Source of the DNA: Candidatus Coatesbacteria bacterium
GTDB lineage: Bacteria > RBG-13-66-14
DNA length: 35,051 nt
Direction of reading: 5' to 3'
Assembly: GCA_014728225.1 (NCBI GenBank)
Contig: WJLX01000004.1
Location: 1-35,051, forward strand
Positions 9,799 to 18,313 of this stretch are shown here, piece after piece (position 1 is the stretch's first letter; every line of letters begins with the position of its first letter). The position numbers and the translations under genes are program-made. Under the pieces are notes generated by a model. That model made no database searches. It had not been told where the DNA came from and was given only the letters and a program-made list of their open reading frames with translations.

Positions 9799-9853
9799 CG
9801 TTTAAAACATGTCTCTTGCACGTTTCTTGTGCGTTTCTAATACGTTTCGATAA
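9799..9853. repeat. Five tandem 11-bp repeats
   Basis: Units run without gaps: CGTTTAAAACA, TGTCTCTTGCA, CGTTTCTTGTG, CGTTTCTAATA, CGTTTCGATAA. The (C/T)GTYT start is shared by all five. A period of 11 bp puts each unit on nearly the same face of the helix, as in arrays of protein-binding sites. It lies 92 bases upstream of the RqcP-like start codon. Confidence 0.6.
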
Positions 9854-9965
9854 TCCGGGAGGTTGCTTATTGTTCGGTCGCCATTAAACACCGACCGGAG
9901 ATCGTCCCGCAACGTTTTATCGCGCCAGACCAGGCTGCCTGGTTGGCCGGTGTCGTCCTGCGGGA

Positions 9966-10162
9966 CGGATACGGCGGCGCAATTTGAACGCCCGTCAGCC
10001 GCGGTGTCGCCGTTGCGCCCGGAACCGGCACGGTTTTTGCATCTCGGCGGCCGCTGACGGCGCCGATAACCGTCCGCCTCCGCAAAAACCGTGCCGGTTC
10101 CGGGCGGGGGTGGGGTGGACGGCGTCTTGGGGTTGCGCCGTTGGATTGCGCCGCCGTATCCG
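9966..10162. repeat. Nested palindromic element 1
   Basis: The outer arms 9966-9983 and 10145-10162 are an 18-bp perfect inverted repeat (core ACGGCGGCGCAAT). The inner arms 10017-10040 and 10082-10105 are a 24-bp perfect inverted repeat containing GGAACCGGCACGGTTTTTGC. The 41-base loop starts ATCTCGGCGG and ends CCGCCTCC. The inner arm and the loop ends are shared with elements 2 and 3, the outer arms are not. It lies 30 bases downstream of the stop of the metallo-hydrolase gene. The rest of 9708-10192, apart from the 11-bp array, shows no gene. Confidence 0.9.
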
Positions 10163-10192
10163 CCGCCGTCGCCGCTGGTGCGTCGTTGGGCT

Positions 10193-11059
10193 TCAGTCGC
10201 GCCGGTAGGTGTTCTCGTAGATCCGCAGCAGGTTGAGTTGATGCAGCCGTCGGACCCAGTCCGGCGCAGGTTTTTTGAGGAAGCCCTCGAGGGGCAGGGC
10301 GTTTTTCCACTCGGCGGGCGGTTCGTCCCAGGCTGGTTTTTCGGCCTCGCGGGAGAGCGTTTCTGTGCCGTCGAGCAACCAGTCGATGTAGCGTCGATGG
10401 TTGTCCAGGGCGGCGAACGAGTGTTCGGCTTCCAGGACGGCCCCGTGACCGGGGACCAGCCGCCGGGGGGATAGAGAGTGTATCAGGGCCAGGGAGCCGG
10501 TGAGCCGCCAGGGGTCGCCCCAGTAGAGGTAGGGGATGGCGGGCTTGTCGGGTCGGGGTCCGGCCAGGACGTTGTCCGAGGCGATGATCAACTCCCGGGC
10601 CGGGAGGCGGACGATGGTCAGTTCGGGACAGTGGCCGGGGGCGTGGATCAGCTCCAGGGTCAGTCCGCCGCAGCGCAGCGACGCTCGGCCTTCGATGAGG
10701 ACGCCGGGCGTGGGGATGGCGTCGTAATCGATCAGCGCGGGGCGGCGGGAAACCATGGTGTACTCGGTGTGCAGGGTTCGGCGCCAGCCGCGGTGGGCGA
10801 TGATCGGGGTGTCGGCGCCGGCGGTCCCGGCGTTGCCGCCGCAGTGATCGGAGTGGCCGTGGGTGTTGACCACGGCGAGGAGGCGGCAGTCCAGCTCGTC
10901 GCGGGCGAAGCGGGCCAGCTCGGCGCCCTGGGAGCGGCTGCCCGTGGTGTCGACGATCACCGCCTCGCCGGCGTCGGCGATGACCACGGCGTTGACGGCC
11001 AGGGGCGAGCCGGTGAAGACGTGGACGCCGGAAGCGGGGCTGGTCGGCGGACGGCGCAT
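10193..11059 (-). CDS. Metallo-beta-lactamase-fold hydrolase
   Basis: This 288-residue protein has the MBL-fold metal-binding motif as NTHGHSDHCGG (His67, His69, Asp71, His72). Further metal ligands are likely in HAPGHCPE, IIASDNVL and VPGHG. The N-terminal strand pair (VNAVVIADAGEAVIVDTTGS) is typical. This suggests a soluble, binuclear-metal hydrolase of the broad glyoxalase II-like group; the substrate cannot be inferred. The C-terminal 60 residues (WDEPPAEWKNALPLEGFLKK) look lineage-specific. Its ATG shares one base with the stop codon of the GH57 gene (TGATG), so the two are translationally coupled and may act in the same process. Confidence 0.85.
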   Translation of the reverse strand: MRRPPTSPASGVHVFTGSPLAVNAVVIADAGEAVIVDTTGSRSQGAELARFARDELDCRLLAVVNTHGHSDHCGGNAGTAGADTPIIAHRGWRRTLHTEYTMVSRRPALIDYDAIPTPGVLIEGRASLRCGGLTLELIHAPGHCPELTIVRLPARELIIASDNVLAGPRPDKPAIPYLYWGDPWRLTGSLALIHSLSPRRLVPGHGAVLEAEHSFAALDNHRRYIDWLLDGTETLSREAEKPAWDEPPAEWKNALPLEGFLKKPAPDWVRRLHQLNLLRIYENTYRRD

Positions 11060-13011
11060 CAGGTTACTACCCTCAGGGTGTGGGTGCTCGTCGACAGCCG
11101 CAGGCGCCAGTCACCGGCTTGTTCGAGATAGCCGGCCTCGGCGCGGCGGGTGACCGGCAGGCCCATCACCCCGCCCAGGGGCCGGGTGGACAGGCGGCGG
11201 GTTGCGCCGTCGGGAGCGACGAGAGTTGCGCTCTGTTCGTCGGTCTGGACGAAGAGGCGCGTGCGTAGGGGTATCGTAACATCGCCGCGGTCGGGAGTCC
11301 AGACGAAGTAATCGCCGGCGATGGGCCGCTGGAGCGCCTCCGGAGCCTCGAGACCCGCCGCTCGATAGGCGGCGCGCAACTGGGCGCGGAACAGGCGGTC
11401 GAACTCGCGCTCGGCCTTGGGCGCGGTGGCCTGATCGGTTCCGAACCACCAGAACCAGTCCGAGCCCTGGGCGGCCTGGAGCAGCTCGAAGACCCGGGGG
11501 TGGCTGTCGGGATCGGCACCTAATTCGTCCAGGCGCTCACGCAGCTTGCGGACGGCGTCCCAGGCGCGGTTTTCCTCGGGCTCGCCGATCCAGGTGCCCA
11601 GGTCGTTGCCGGGTTCGGAGCCGAACTCGTCGATCCAGCTGGCGTGGGGCAGCTCGTCGATGAGCGGGGCGCTATAGCCCGCGGCCTCCAGCTCGTCGAG
11701 CAGCCGGGAGGGTAGCACGGTTTCGAGATCGTCGGCGGCGGCCAGCTCGGCGTAGAGGCGCAGCAGGAAGGGTCGGCCGTCAGCGGGATAGGCGCCCCAG
11801 GCGTTCTCACCGTCGAGGATCACCGCGGCGATCGGGTTGTCTATCCCGGCGTAGCGCCGGCGCAGGCCCCAGAGGAAGTCGTCGACGGCGCGCTGCGGGC
11901 TCAGCTTGCTGTAGTGGAAGCCGACGGCGTCGGACAACGGATGGTCGCGGAAGAAGAGGTACCAGCCGTGATCACCGTCGCCGACGCGGTGGGGCCGGGC
12001 CAGCTCCCGGGGCGTCGGCTCGCGGCCCAGGAGCAGGGCCAGGACGCCTTCGTCGGTGGCGGCCCAACGGGCCCCGGTCCGGGCCAGGGGAACGACGATG
12101 TTCTGTCCCACGGCGCCCTCGGCGGGCCACCAGCCCCGCGGGCGTCGGCCGAACTCGCGCTCCAGCACGGCCAGGCCGCGTTCGAGCTGGCGCTCGGCGT
12201 CGACGGGGTAGCTGTAGCGTTGGGGATGGCCGCAGCCCTCCCGGTCGATGATCGCCCGGTCCGAATCCACCAGCAGGGGCAGGATGGGGTGGCTGTAGGG
12301 GGTGGCGGTCAGCTCGATCTGCCCCCGCTCGAGCAGGTCCCGGTGCAGGGGGATGACGGCGGCCAGGGTCCGCCGCTGGATCCGCTCCAGTTCGGCGATG
12401 TCGGCGGCGGTGAAGCCGCGGTCTTTCTCGACCAGCCGCGCGACGGACAGTTCCGCGCCCCGGGGCGTCCTCCAACCGTGGCGGCGCAGCTCGACGGGAA
12501 ACCAGGCCAGGTTGAACCACACCGCCAGATCGACGAGGTCGGCGGGGGGGATCCCGGCGGCCCGGGCCCGCAGCTCGGTCAGGCGCGGATCGTCGCGCTC
12601 CAGCCACAGGTCCAGTTCATCCAGGGCGGCCGACAGGGGTTGATAGTTCTCCAGCAGCTCGGCGTAGCGCGGATGGGGGCGAATCTGCCGCTCCCAGTCG
12701 GCGTCGAAGGCGTCGCGCAGCAGCTCCAGGCGTTCGTCGGCGATCAGGCCCGCCGGTGAGCGGCGGGTGAGTTCCCACAGCCGGTCCGTGGCGCCGTCGC
12801 GGTAGTCCGCCAACTGGTCCAGCAGGATCGGCGTCAGGTTGATGCAGCAGCGCACCCCCGGCGACTCCCACAGCCGGGCCGCCATGCCGAAATAGTCGCG
12901 CAGGGCGTGGAGCCGGACCCAGGGCAGGCGGAAGGAGCCCCGGGGACCGTCGGCTCGGGGGTCGCGGTAGTCGGGCTGGTGCTGGTGCCAGAGCAGGATC
13001 AGTCTCAGCAT
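11059..13011 (-). CDS. Glycoside hydrolase family 57 protein (alpha-glucan-active)
   Basis: GH57 enzymes cleave or transfer alpha-glucans (amylase, pullulanase and branching activities). The ATG at 13011, with GGAAG upstream, gives a 650-residue protein starting MLRLILLWHQHQPDY, the diagnostic N-terminal HQHQPxY. Other family blocks are TPYSHPILPLL (about 237-247), GWWPAEGAVGQ with the candidate nucleophile Glu298, and ILDGENAWGAY with the candidate acid/base Asp400. GSDWFWWFG follows near 530. There is no signal peptide, so it should act in the cytoplasm, for instance on glycogen. The longer frame to 13290 is low-complexity and overlaps the neighbouring glycosyltransferase, so I reject it. 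It is coupled to the MBL-fold gene downstream. Exact activity is unknown. Confidence 0.9.
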   Translation of the reverse strand: MLRLILLWHQHQPDYRDPRADGPRGSFRLPWVRLHALRDYFGMAARLWESPGVRCCINLTPILLDQLADYRDGATDRLWELTRRSPAGLIADERLELLRDAFDADWERQIRPHPRYAELLENYQPLSAALDELDLWLERDDPRLTELRARAAGIPPADLVDLAVWFNLAWFPVELRRHGWRTPRGAELSVARLVEKDRGFTAADIAELERIQRRTLAAVIPLHRDLLERGQIELTATPYSHPILPLLVDSDRAIIDREGCGHPQRYSYPVDAERQLERGLAVLEREFGRRPRGWWPAEGAVGQNIVVPLARTGARWAATDEGVLALLLGREPTPRELARPHRVGDGDHGWYLFFRDHPLSDAVGFHYSKLSPQRAVDDFLWGLRRRYAGIDNPIAAVILDGENAWGAYPADGRPFLLRLYAELAAADDLETVLPSRLLDELEAAGYSAPLIDELPHASWIDEFGSEPGNDLGTWIGEPEENRAWDAVRKLRERLDELGADPDSHPRVFELLQAAQGSDWFWWFGTDQATAPKAEREFDRLFRAQLRAAYRAAGLEAPEALQRPIAGDYFVWTPDRGDVTIPLRTRLFVQTDEQSATLVAPDGATRRLSTRPLGGVMGLPVTRRAEAGYLEQAGDWRLRLSTSTHTLRVVT

Positions 13012-13156
13012 GGGTCTTCCACTGGTGGGACGAGCTGGTGTGCCTGTGGCGGCTTGCTGCGCTGCGGTGCGTCGGATATGGCGGGCGAGCGGGGTGAGAC
13101 GGTGTATGTCCCAGGTTATGCCGGGTCCGGCGTCGTGCAACAACCTGCTCGCGTCC

Positions 13157-14224
13157 TCAGCCGGTCGGCCCCGTCTCGACCAGGTCCTCCCAGGCCCGGG
13201 CGATGCCGCCGAGGTTGCAGCCCAGCTCGCCGCGGCGCTCGATGGTTCGCCGGTTGAGCTCGACGGCGGCCCGGCGTTCGGCGGTATCATCGAGGGCGGT
13301 CAGGATCCGCCGCGTCAAGGCCTCGACATCGCCGGCGGGATAGAGGCCGCCCCGGCAGCCGTTCAGGACCTCACGGTTCGAGGCGTGATCGGGTACGATG
13401 GGATAGGCTCCGCAGGCCAGGGCCTCGACCAGGGAGAAGGCGTAGGCGTCGACGGGCACGGTGACCACGTACAGCGCCGCCCGCCCCAGGGCCGCGCCGA
13501 CGACGCCGGGCGGTTGCGGACCGTGGAAGCGCACCGCTTCGCTAATGTCCAGTTCGGCGGTCAAGCAGCGGAGTTCATCCTCGGCGTTGCCCGCGCCCAG
13601 CAGTTCCAGCCGCAGCTCCGGTCGGCTTCGCCGCGCCCGGGCCAGGGCCCGCAGCAGGACCTCGACCCGGTAGAAGCGATCCAGGGTTCGGGTGTGGACG
13701 ATGGTCGGTTCCCGCTCCTCCAGCCGGCGGCCCGGCGGGAAAGCGTGGGGGTCGATCCCCTTGGGCCAGACGGCCAGCCGCTCGGGTCGGACCCCGTAGC
13801 GCCGCAGGTAGGGCAGCATCGCCCGGCCGGCGGCGGTGACATGGTCGGCTCGGCGGCAGACGAAACGGGCGCGCAGCCGGTCGGCCGCACTGCGCTCGGT
13901 GATCAGGGGCACCTCGGGTCCCCAGCAGGTCAGCGTCCACGGGTGGCGGTCGAGCAAGGCGGCGATCAGGCCGTAGTTGGTCAGGTAGTGGGCGCTGACC
14001 AGATCCGGTCGGGTGCGGGCGATGTAGCCGCGCACGGCTGGCAGAGCGCGCAGACTGTCCAGCAGCGTCGCCCGCCGGTCGTCGCGCAGGTTGAGTTGGC
14101 CCTCGACGAGGCGCGGACCGGCCTGGATGCTGATCAGGTGGCACTCGTCGCCGCGCCGGCTGAAGAAGTCCAGCCAGCGGCGGGTATGGATGCTGTCGCC
14201 CGAGGAGAGGAACAGAAGGCGCAT
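13157..14224 (-). CDS. GT4-type glycosyltransferase
   Basis: The 355-residue protein begins MRLLFLSSGDSIHTRRWLDFF, a common N-terminus of GT4 (GT-B fold) enzymes. The C-terminal half is a Glycos_transf_1 domain: VWPKGIDPHAF, the TRTLDRFYRVEVLLRA stretch, LELLGAG, and SLVEALACGAYPIV, which holds the conserved Glu that contacts the nucleotide sugar. It should transfer a sugar from an activated donor to a surface polysaccharide or lipid acceptor at the inner membrane; neither donor nor acceptor can be read from the sequence. The ATG at 14224 was chosen because the family N-terminus starts there. It is followed by a 145-base gap with nothing recognisable and then by the GH57 gene. Confidence 0.88.
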   Translation of the reverse strand: MRLLFLSSGDSIHTRRWLDFFSRRGDECHLISIQAGPRLVEGQLNLRDDRRATLLDSLRALPAVRGYIARTRPDLVSAHYLTNYGLIAALLDRHPWTLTCWGPEVPLITERSAADRLRARFVCRRADHVTAAGRAMLPYLRRYGVRPERLAVWPKGIDPHAFPPGRRLEEREPTIVHTRTLDRFYRVEVLLRALARARRSRPELRLELLGAGNAEDELRCLTAELDISEAVRFHGPQPPGVVGAALGRAALYVVTVPVDAYAFSLVEALACGAYPIVPDHASNREVLNGCRGGLYPAGDVEALTRRILTALDDTAERRAAVELNRRTIERRGELGCNLGGIARAWEDLVETGPTG

Positions 14225-14334
14225 GGCAAGCCGGTCTCGCTCCGTTGGGAGAGTTGCTTGGTTGAGGGGGGCGGCGTGTCGGGTGTCGGTTGAGCACGTC
14301 TCCATCGGTCTTCGCGCCGCGGATCCGGGGGAGC

Positions 14335-14361
14335 AAAAACCGGGCCCGGCGTGAGAGCCCG
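14335..14361 (-). terminator. Probable intrinsic terminator after the TPR gene
   Basis: On the minus strand a CGGGC/GCCCG stem with a long loop is followed by G and TTTTT (14339-14335). It lies about 40 bases after the TPR stop codon. A TATAAT (14367-14362) directly before it could be a -10 box for the glycosyltransferase gene, but I see no matching -35. Confidence 0.4.
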
Positions 14362-14398
14362 ATTATAGCACGTAGGCCGTCACCGCACCCCGGTCCGC

Positions 14399-15994
14399 TC
14401 AGCCGGTGCGCAGGCGTCGCAGTTGGAGGGCGCCGCAACCCTCGGCCAGGCTGCGATAACGCTCGGCGGCCAGGTCGGCGAAGGCGGCGTTGTCTACCTT
14501 GCGGTAGAAATCGACGGAGGCCCGCCAGGCCAGGGCGGCCTCATAGGGCATCTCCAGGGCCTCGAAGGCCTTGCGGGACTCGTTGAGCTGTTCGTCGGCC
14601 TGCTCGATCCAGCCGGCGGCGAGCAGGGCCCGGCCGTAGGCCAGGGAAGCCAGGGCCGCGATCGGCGGTTCGGCGAACTGCTCCGAGAGCTTGACCGCCC
14701 GGGCCCCCGCCGACAGGGCGCCGTCGCGTTCGTCGTTGTTGAGCCGCCACCAGCTCAATACGGCGGCCTGATACTGAGGTTCCATCGGCTCCCCGATGGT
14801 CCGGGCGTGGGACTCGGCCCGCGCGAAGAGCTTTCCGGCCACTTCGAGGCGGCCGGAGATGGTCAGGTAGAGGCCGTACTCGAGTAGATAAAGGTGGGCC
14901 CGGCGCAGTTCGCCGAGGTCCTCTTTAACGGCGACGGCCTCATCGGCCAGCCGCCGGCCCCGTTTCTCATCGCCGACACGGAAGGCGACGGCAGCCAAAC
15001 CCATCAGTGAGCCGGCCAGCCCAGAGCGATATTCCAGGCGCCCGTACATCTCGACGGCCCGTTCCAATAGCTCGCGGGCCGCCGGAAAGCGCCCGCGGTG
15101 CAGGGCCACCATGCCCCGCCCGTGGTGGGCGTTGGCGGCCCAGCGCTCCTCGCCGATCTCGTCGAACACCTGCAGGGCCTGGTCGAAGGCGTCCTCGGCG
15201 TCGGCGAAGCGACTCTGGCGGGTGTAGAGCAGGCCGAGGTTGGTCAACGCGCCGCCGTGCTCGCGGCGTTGTCCGGTGTGGGTGGTCAGCATCAGACAGC
15301 GCTGGTAGCAGCTCAGGGCCGCCGCATGCTCACCCATGCTTTTGTAGATGTTGCCCAGATTGAGCCGGGAGACGGCCTCCCGTTTTTCATCGCCCAGGGC
15401 CTCGAAGCACTCCACGGCCCGGCGCTGGGCCAGGCGGGCTTCGATCGTGCGGCCGGTGCGTTTGAACAGCACCCCCAGGTTGGCCCAGGCCACGGCCTGG
15501 CTGCGCTCCAGGCCCAGGTCGCCGGCCCGTTCGAGGTTCCAGCGCAGCAGCCGCTCGGCCTCCCCGTAGCGTCCCAGATGCCGTAAGGCGGTGCTGAGGG
15601 CGACATTGGCCTCCAGCACACCCGTTAGATCGCCGACCGCGGTGAGGCGCTCCCCGGCAGTTTCCAGCAGCTCCAGCGCCCGGTCGTAGCGCTGGGCGTC
15701 GCGCTCCAGCAGGCCGCTTTCCAGCATCACCCGGCCCAGCAGGGCTTCGTCGGCGCAATCCTCGGCCAGGCGGCGGGCCTGGATCAGCAGCTCGGCGGCC
15801 CGTACCGATTCACCTTTGCGGCGGGCGGTCAGGCCGCGGTAGAGGTAATAGCGAGCCTCCAGGGGACGGGGGGCCTCGTCGGTCAGCCCCGGGGCGAAGC
15901 GTTCCTCGAGTAGGGCCAGGTCGCGTTCGCGCAGGGCGGCGTCCAGGTCCGCCAGAGCCGCGGTTCGACCTTCGTCGGGCGGTCGTGATTCCAT
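14399..15994 (-). CDS. Tetratricopeptide repeat protein
   Basis: This 531-residue protein consists almost entirely of TPR units. Typical motifs are LRHLGRYGEAERLLRWNLE, ANLGVLFKRTGRTIEARLAQ, LNLGNIYKSMGEHAAALSCY and TNLGLLYTRQSRFADAEDAF, with about ten units between residues 50 and 520. There is no signal peptide or membrane segment, so it should be a cytoplasmic protein-interaction scaffold. The regular spacing of the middle units resembles the TPR_12 arrangement found in regulators and in NB-ARC-type proteins, but no other domain is attached. The ATG at 15994 is preferred; an extension to 16117 is arginine-rich and runs through a likely promoter region. The partner is unknown. Confidence 0.88.
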   Translation of the reverse strand: MESRPPDEGRTAALADLDAALRERDLALLEERFAPGLTDEAPRPLEARYYLYRGLTARRKGESVRAAELLIQARRLAEDCADEALLGRVMLESGLLERDAQRYDRALELLETAGERLTAVGDLTGVLEANVALSTALRHLGRYGEAERLLRWNLERAGDLGLERSQAVAWANLGVLFKRTGRTIEARLAQRRAVECFEALGDEKREAVSRLNLGNIYKSMGEHAAALSCYQRCLMLTTHTGQRREHGGALTNLGLLYTRQSRFADAEDAFDQALQVFDEIGEERWAANAHHGRGMVALHRGRFPAARELLERAVEMYGRLEYRSGLAGSLMGLAAVAFRVGDEKRGRRLADEAVAVKEDLGELRRAHLYLLEYGLYLTISGRLEVAGKLFARAESHARTIGEPMEPQYQAAVLSWWRLNNDERDGALSAGARAVKLSEQFAEPPIAALASLAYGRALLAAGWIEQADEQLNESRKAFEALEMPYEAALAWRASVDFYRKVDNAAFADLAAERYRSLAEGCGALQLRRLRTG

Positions 15995-16168
15995 CGGCGC
16001 AATCAGCCTTTCGCTGGCCCGTAATCTCGTCTGTTGAACAAAAGGCAAGATAAGTCTCACGTTCAGTATACCAGCCGTCCGGCCTCTTTTCAGGCGCCGC
16101 GGTTCCCGAGGGCGCAACGAAGCGGGGGCCGCCGCGGCGACCCCCGGTGTTTACGCTCGCTGACGGGT

Positions 16169-18313
16169 TTAGCGGTTGACCACCAGCCGGCGGTGGACGT
16201 CGAGGTCCGGTGTGCTCAACCGGTAGAGGTAGACGCCGTTGGTCAGGCCGGCGGTGTTGAGAGTGCAGGTATGCCGACCGGCGCTCAACGGCTGGCTCTC
16301 GATGAGGCGGCGCAGGAGTCGGCCGCTGACATCGAACAGCTCCAGGGAGACGGTCTGGGCCTCGGGCAGCTCGAAGGTGATGGTGGTCAGGCCGACGGCC
16401 GGATTGGGGTGGCTTTGCAGCAGCGCGGCCTGGGGCGGCAGGCTGCCGTCGTGGTGGGCGGCGAAGACCGGACCGTAGGTCGCGGTCTTGCCGTCCTGAT
16501 CGACGACGCGGACCTTGTAGGCGTAATCGAGACCGCCCCGAACCCCGCGATCGAGGAACCGCTGGCTGGGTTCGCCGGGCAGCGGCCGGTCGTTGAGCTT
16601 CTGGTAGGCCATCTCCAGCTCGGCGTCGACGGCGGGAGCCCGCAGCAGGTCGTAGGAGGCCGCCGTGCCTTCGTTGGTCCAGTTGACCAGCAGGCCCTCG
16701 TCGCGGTCATCGACCTCGATGGTCAACGGGTCGGCGGCCAGGAGGTCGGTGTAGTAGACGTCGACGGTGAACAGCGTGGGTGAGTAATCGGCATCGTTGG
16801 AGGTGAGCTCCACCTGGTATTGCAGATAGCGCAGGCCGTCGTCGACGGCCGTGGAAAGGTCGAAGCTCTGGCTGAAGGGCCCCTCCCAGGCGGCGGCGAT
16901 GCAGTCGTCGTAGGACGCGCCGGCGCGGACGTAGAATTCGATGTCGGTGTCCGGACGCAGGTACTCGTCCCAGATGAACATCCGCCAGTCAGGCTCCTCG
17001 ACGACGGCCTCGAGCACGGAGCTGGTCAGTACGCCCGACGCCTGGAAGCCCTCGGTGATCTGCCACCAGTCGATGCTGTCGCCGGTGTTGGCGGTGGAGA
17101 GGCCGACGGGGGCGCGGGTGTCGGTGAAGCTGGAGGTGACGACGCCGTGGGCGCCGCCGTAACCGGTGGCCCAGCTGAGCTGGGTGAAGTTCATCGAGCC
17201 GTCGTTGTCCCACCAGTCGAGGGTGTTGCCGGACTGGGAGGCCGAGAGGATGTCGATGTCGCCGTCGTAGTCGGCGTCGATGGGGGTGACCTCACGACAA
17301 CCCGAGTAGCCGGTGGTGACGGCGTGGTGGGTGAAGCCGCCGACGCCGTCGTTCTCGAACCAGTCGATCCGGCCGTTGCGGCTGCTGGTTACCAGGTCGA
17401 GGTCGCTGTCCCAGTCCATATCCTTGGCGACGCAGCTGTAGGCCTCGGTCATCCCGGTGTAGATGACGTGCTCCAGGAAGGCCTGGGTGGGATCGGTCCA
17501 GTTCTCGTCGTACTCCCACCAGACGATCTCGCCGTTGTTGCGGCAGGAGAAGGCGACGTCGGTCCAGCCGTCGTCGTTGAAGTCGCCCTGGGCCAGGCCG
17601 ATGTTCTCGGCGCCGGAGTGACCCGAGGCCACCAGGACGTGGATCTCCCAGTCGAAGTCACCCTCGCCGGCGTTCCAGCCCAGGTTCTCGAACCATTTCA
17701 ACGGTGAACTCTGATAGGCGCCGGCGAAGATATCCAGATCGCCGTCCTGGTCGAAATCGACGGCCACGCCCATGTCGACCTGGGGGAAGCTGGGATCGAT
17801 GACGTGCTCGGTGAAGTTGCCCGCGCCGTCGTTTTCGAACCACACGAAGCGGTTGGAGCCCTGGTCGATGCCCATCAGGAGATCGCCGTCCTCGTCGAAA
17901 TCAAGGTCGCAAACCGTGAAGGCGACGTAGGCGCTGTTCTCCAGGATGACCTGGGAGTCGCCGAAGACGCCGTCGCCCAGGTTTTCGAACCAGACGAAGT
18001 CCTCGGAGACCGAGGAGGAGACCAGAACGTCGTTATCGCCGTCGCCGTCGACATCGCCGGGCTTGGCATAGTAGGCGGCGTTGTGCGAGCCGATGTTTTG
18101 CTGTTCCGGAGCGGAGCTGGGCAGGAAGGCCAGCCAGAGATCGCCCCAGTAGTAGAAGTTGACATTGGAGCTCGAGGCGAAGGTGTTGCCGAACTGTTGG
18201 ATCGGTCCGGGCTCGAGGGGGCCGCCGCCCCAGGTGTCCTGGGTGACGACGTAGGCCGCGGCGGGCAGCGCCGCGAGTAAGGTTACGAGAAGAAAGCCGA
18301 GAAAACGTTTCAT
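16169..18313 (-). CDS. Secreted FG-GAP/VCBS repeat protein with a C-terminal sorting-like domain
   Basis: The second of two adjacent ATGs (18313) has GGGGAGGG at the right distance and gives 714 residues. It starts with a signal peptide (MKRFLGFLLVTLLAALPAAAYV). Residues 50-430 carry at least six calcium-binding FG-GAP/VCBS motifs such as DVDGDGDND, DFDQDGDLD, DFNDDGWTD and DADYDGDID, predicting a beta-propeller. A discoidin- or Fn3-like region follows. The last 85 residues (HPNPAVGLTTITFELP, LELFDVSGRLLRRL, LTNGVYLYRL) form a FlgD-like/T9SS type A domain, which suggests export and possible attachment to the cell surface. No T9SS gene is in this window. The role may be adhesion or environmental binding. 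Confidence 0.9.
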   Translation of the reverse strand: MKRFLGFLLVTLLAALPAAAYVVTQDTWGGGPLEPGPIQQFGNTFASSSNVNFYYWGDLWLAFLPSSAPEQQNIGSHNAAYYAKPGDVDGDGDNDVLVSSSVSEDFVWFENLGDGVFGDSQVILENSAYVAFTVCDLDFDEDGDLLMGIDQGSNRFVWFENDGAGNFTEHVIDPSFPQVDMGVAVDFDQDGDLDIFAGAYQSSPLKWFENLGWNAGEGDFDWEIHVLVASGHSGAENIGLAQGDFNDDGWTDVAFSCRNNGEIVWWEYDENWTDPTQAFLEHVIYTGMTEAYSCVAKDMDWDSDLDLVTSSRNGRIDWFENDGVGGFTHHAVTTGYSGCREVTPIDADYDGDIDILSASQSGNTLDWWDNDGSMNFTQLSWATGYGGAHGVVTSSFTDTRAPVGLSTANTGDSIDWWQITEGFQASGVLTSSVLEAVVEEPDWRMFIWDEYLRPDTDIEFYVRAGASYDDCIAAAWEGPFSQSFDLSTAVDDGLRYLQYQVELTSNDADYSPTLFTVDVYYTDLLAADPLTIEVDDRDEGLLVNWTNEGTAASYDLLRAPAVDAELEMAYQKLNDRPLPGEPSQRFLDRGVRGGLDYAYKVRVVDQDGKTATYGPVFAAHHDGSLPPQAALLQSHPNPAVGLTTITFELPEAQTVSLELFDVSGRLLRRLIESQPLSAGRHTCTLNTAGLTNGVYLYRLSTPDLDVHRRLVVNR

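Noticed and set aside
11914-12759. Plus-strand open frame opposite the GH57 gene
   Set aside because: No ribosome binding site or motif, and composition is that of an antisense shadow.
14335-14350. GCAAAAACCGGGCCCGG resembling one arm of the nested palindromes
   Set aside because: There is no matching left arm or loop; it is better explained as part of a terminator-like hairpin.
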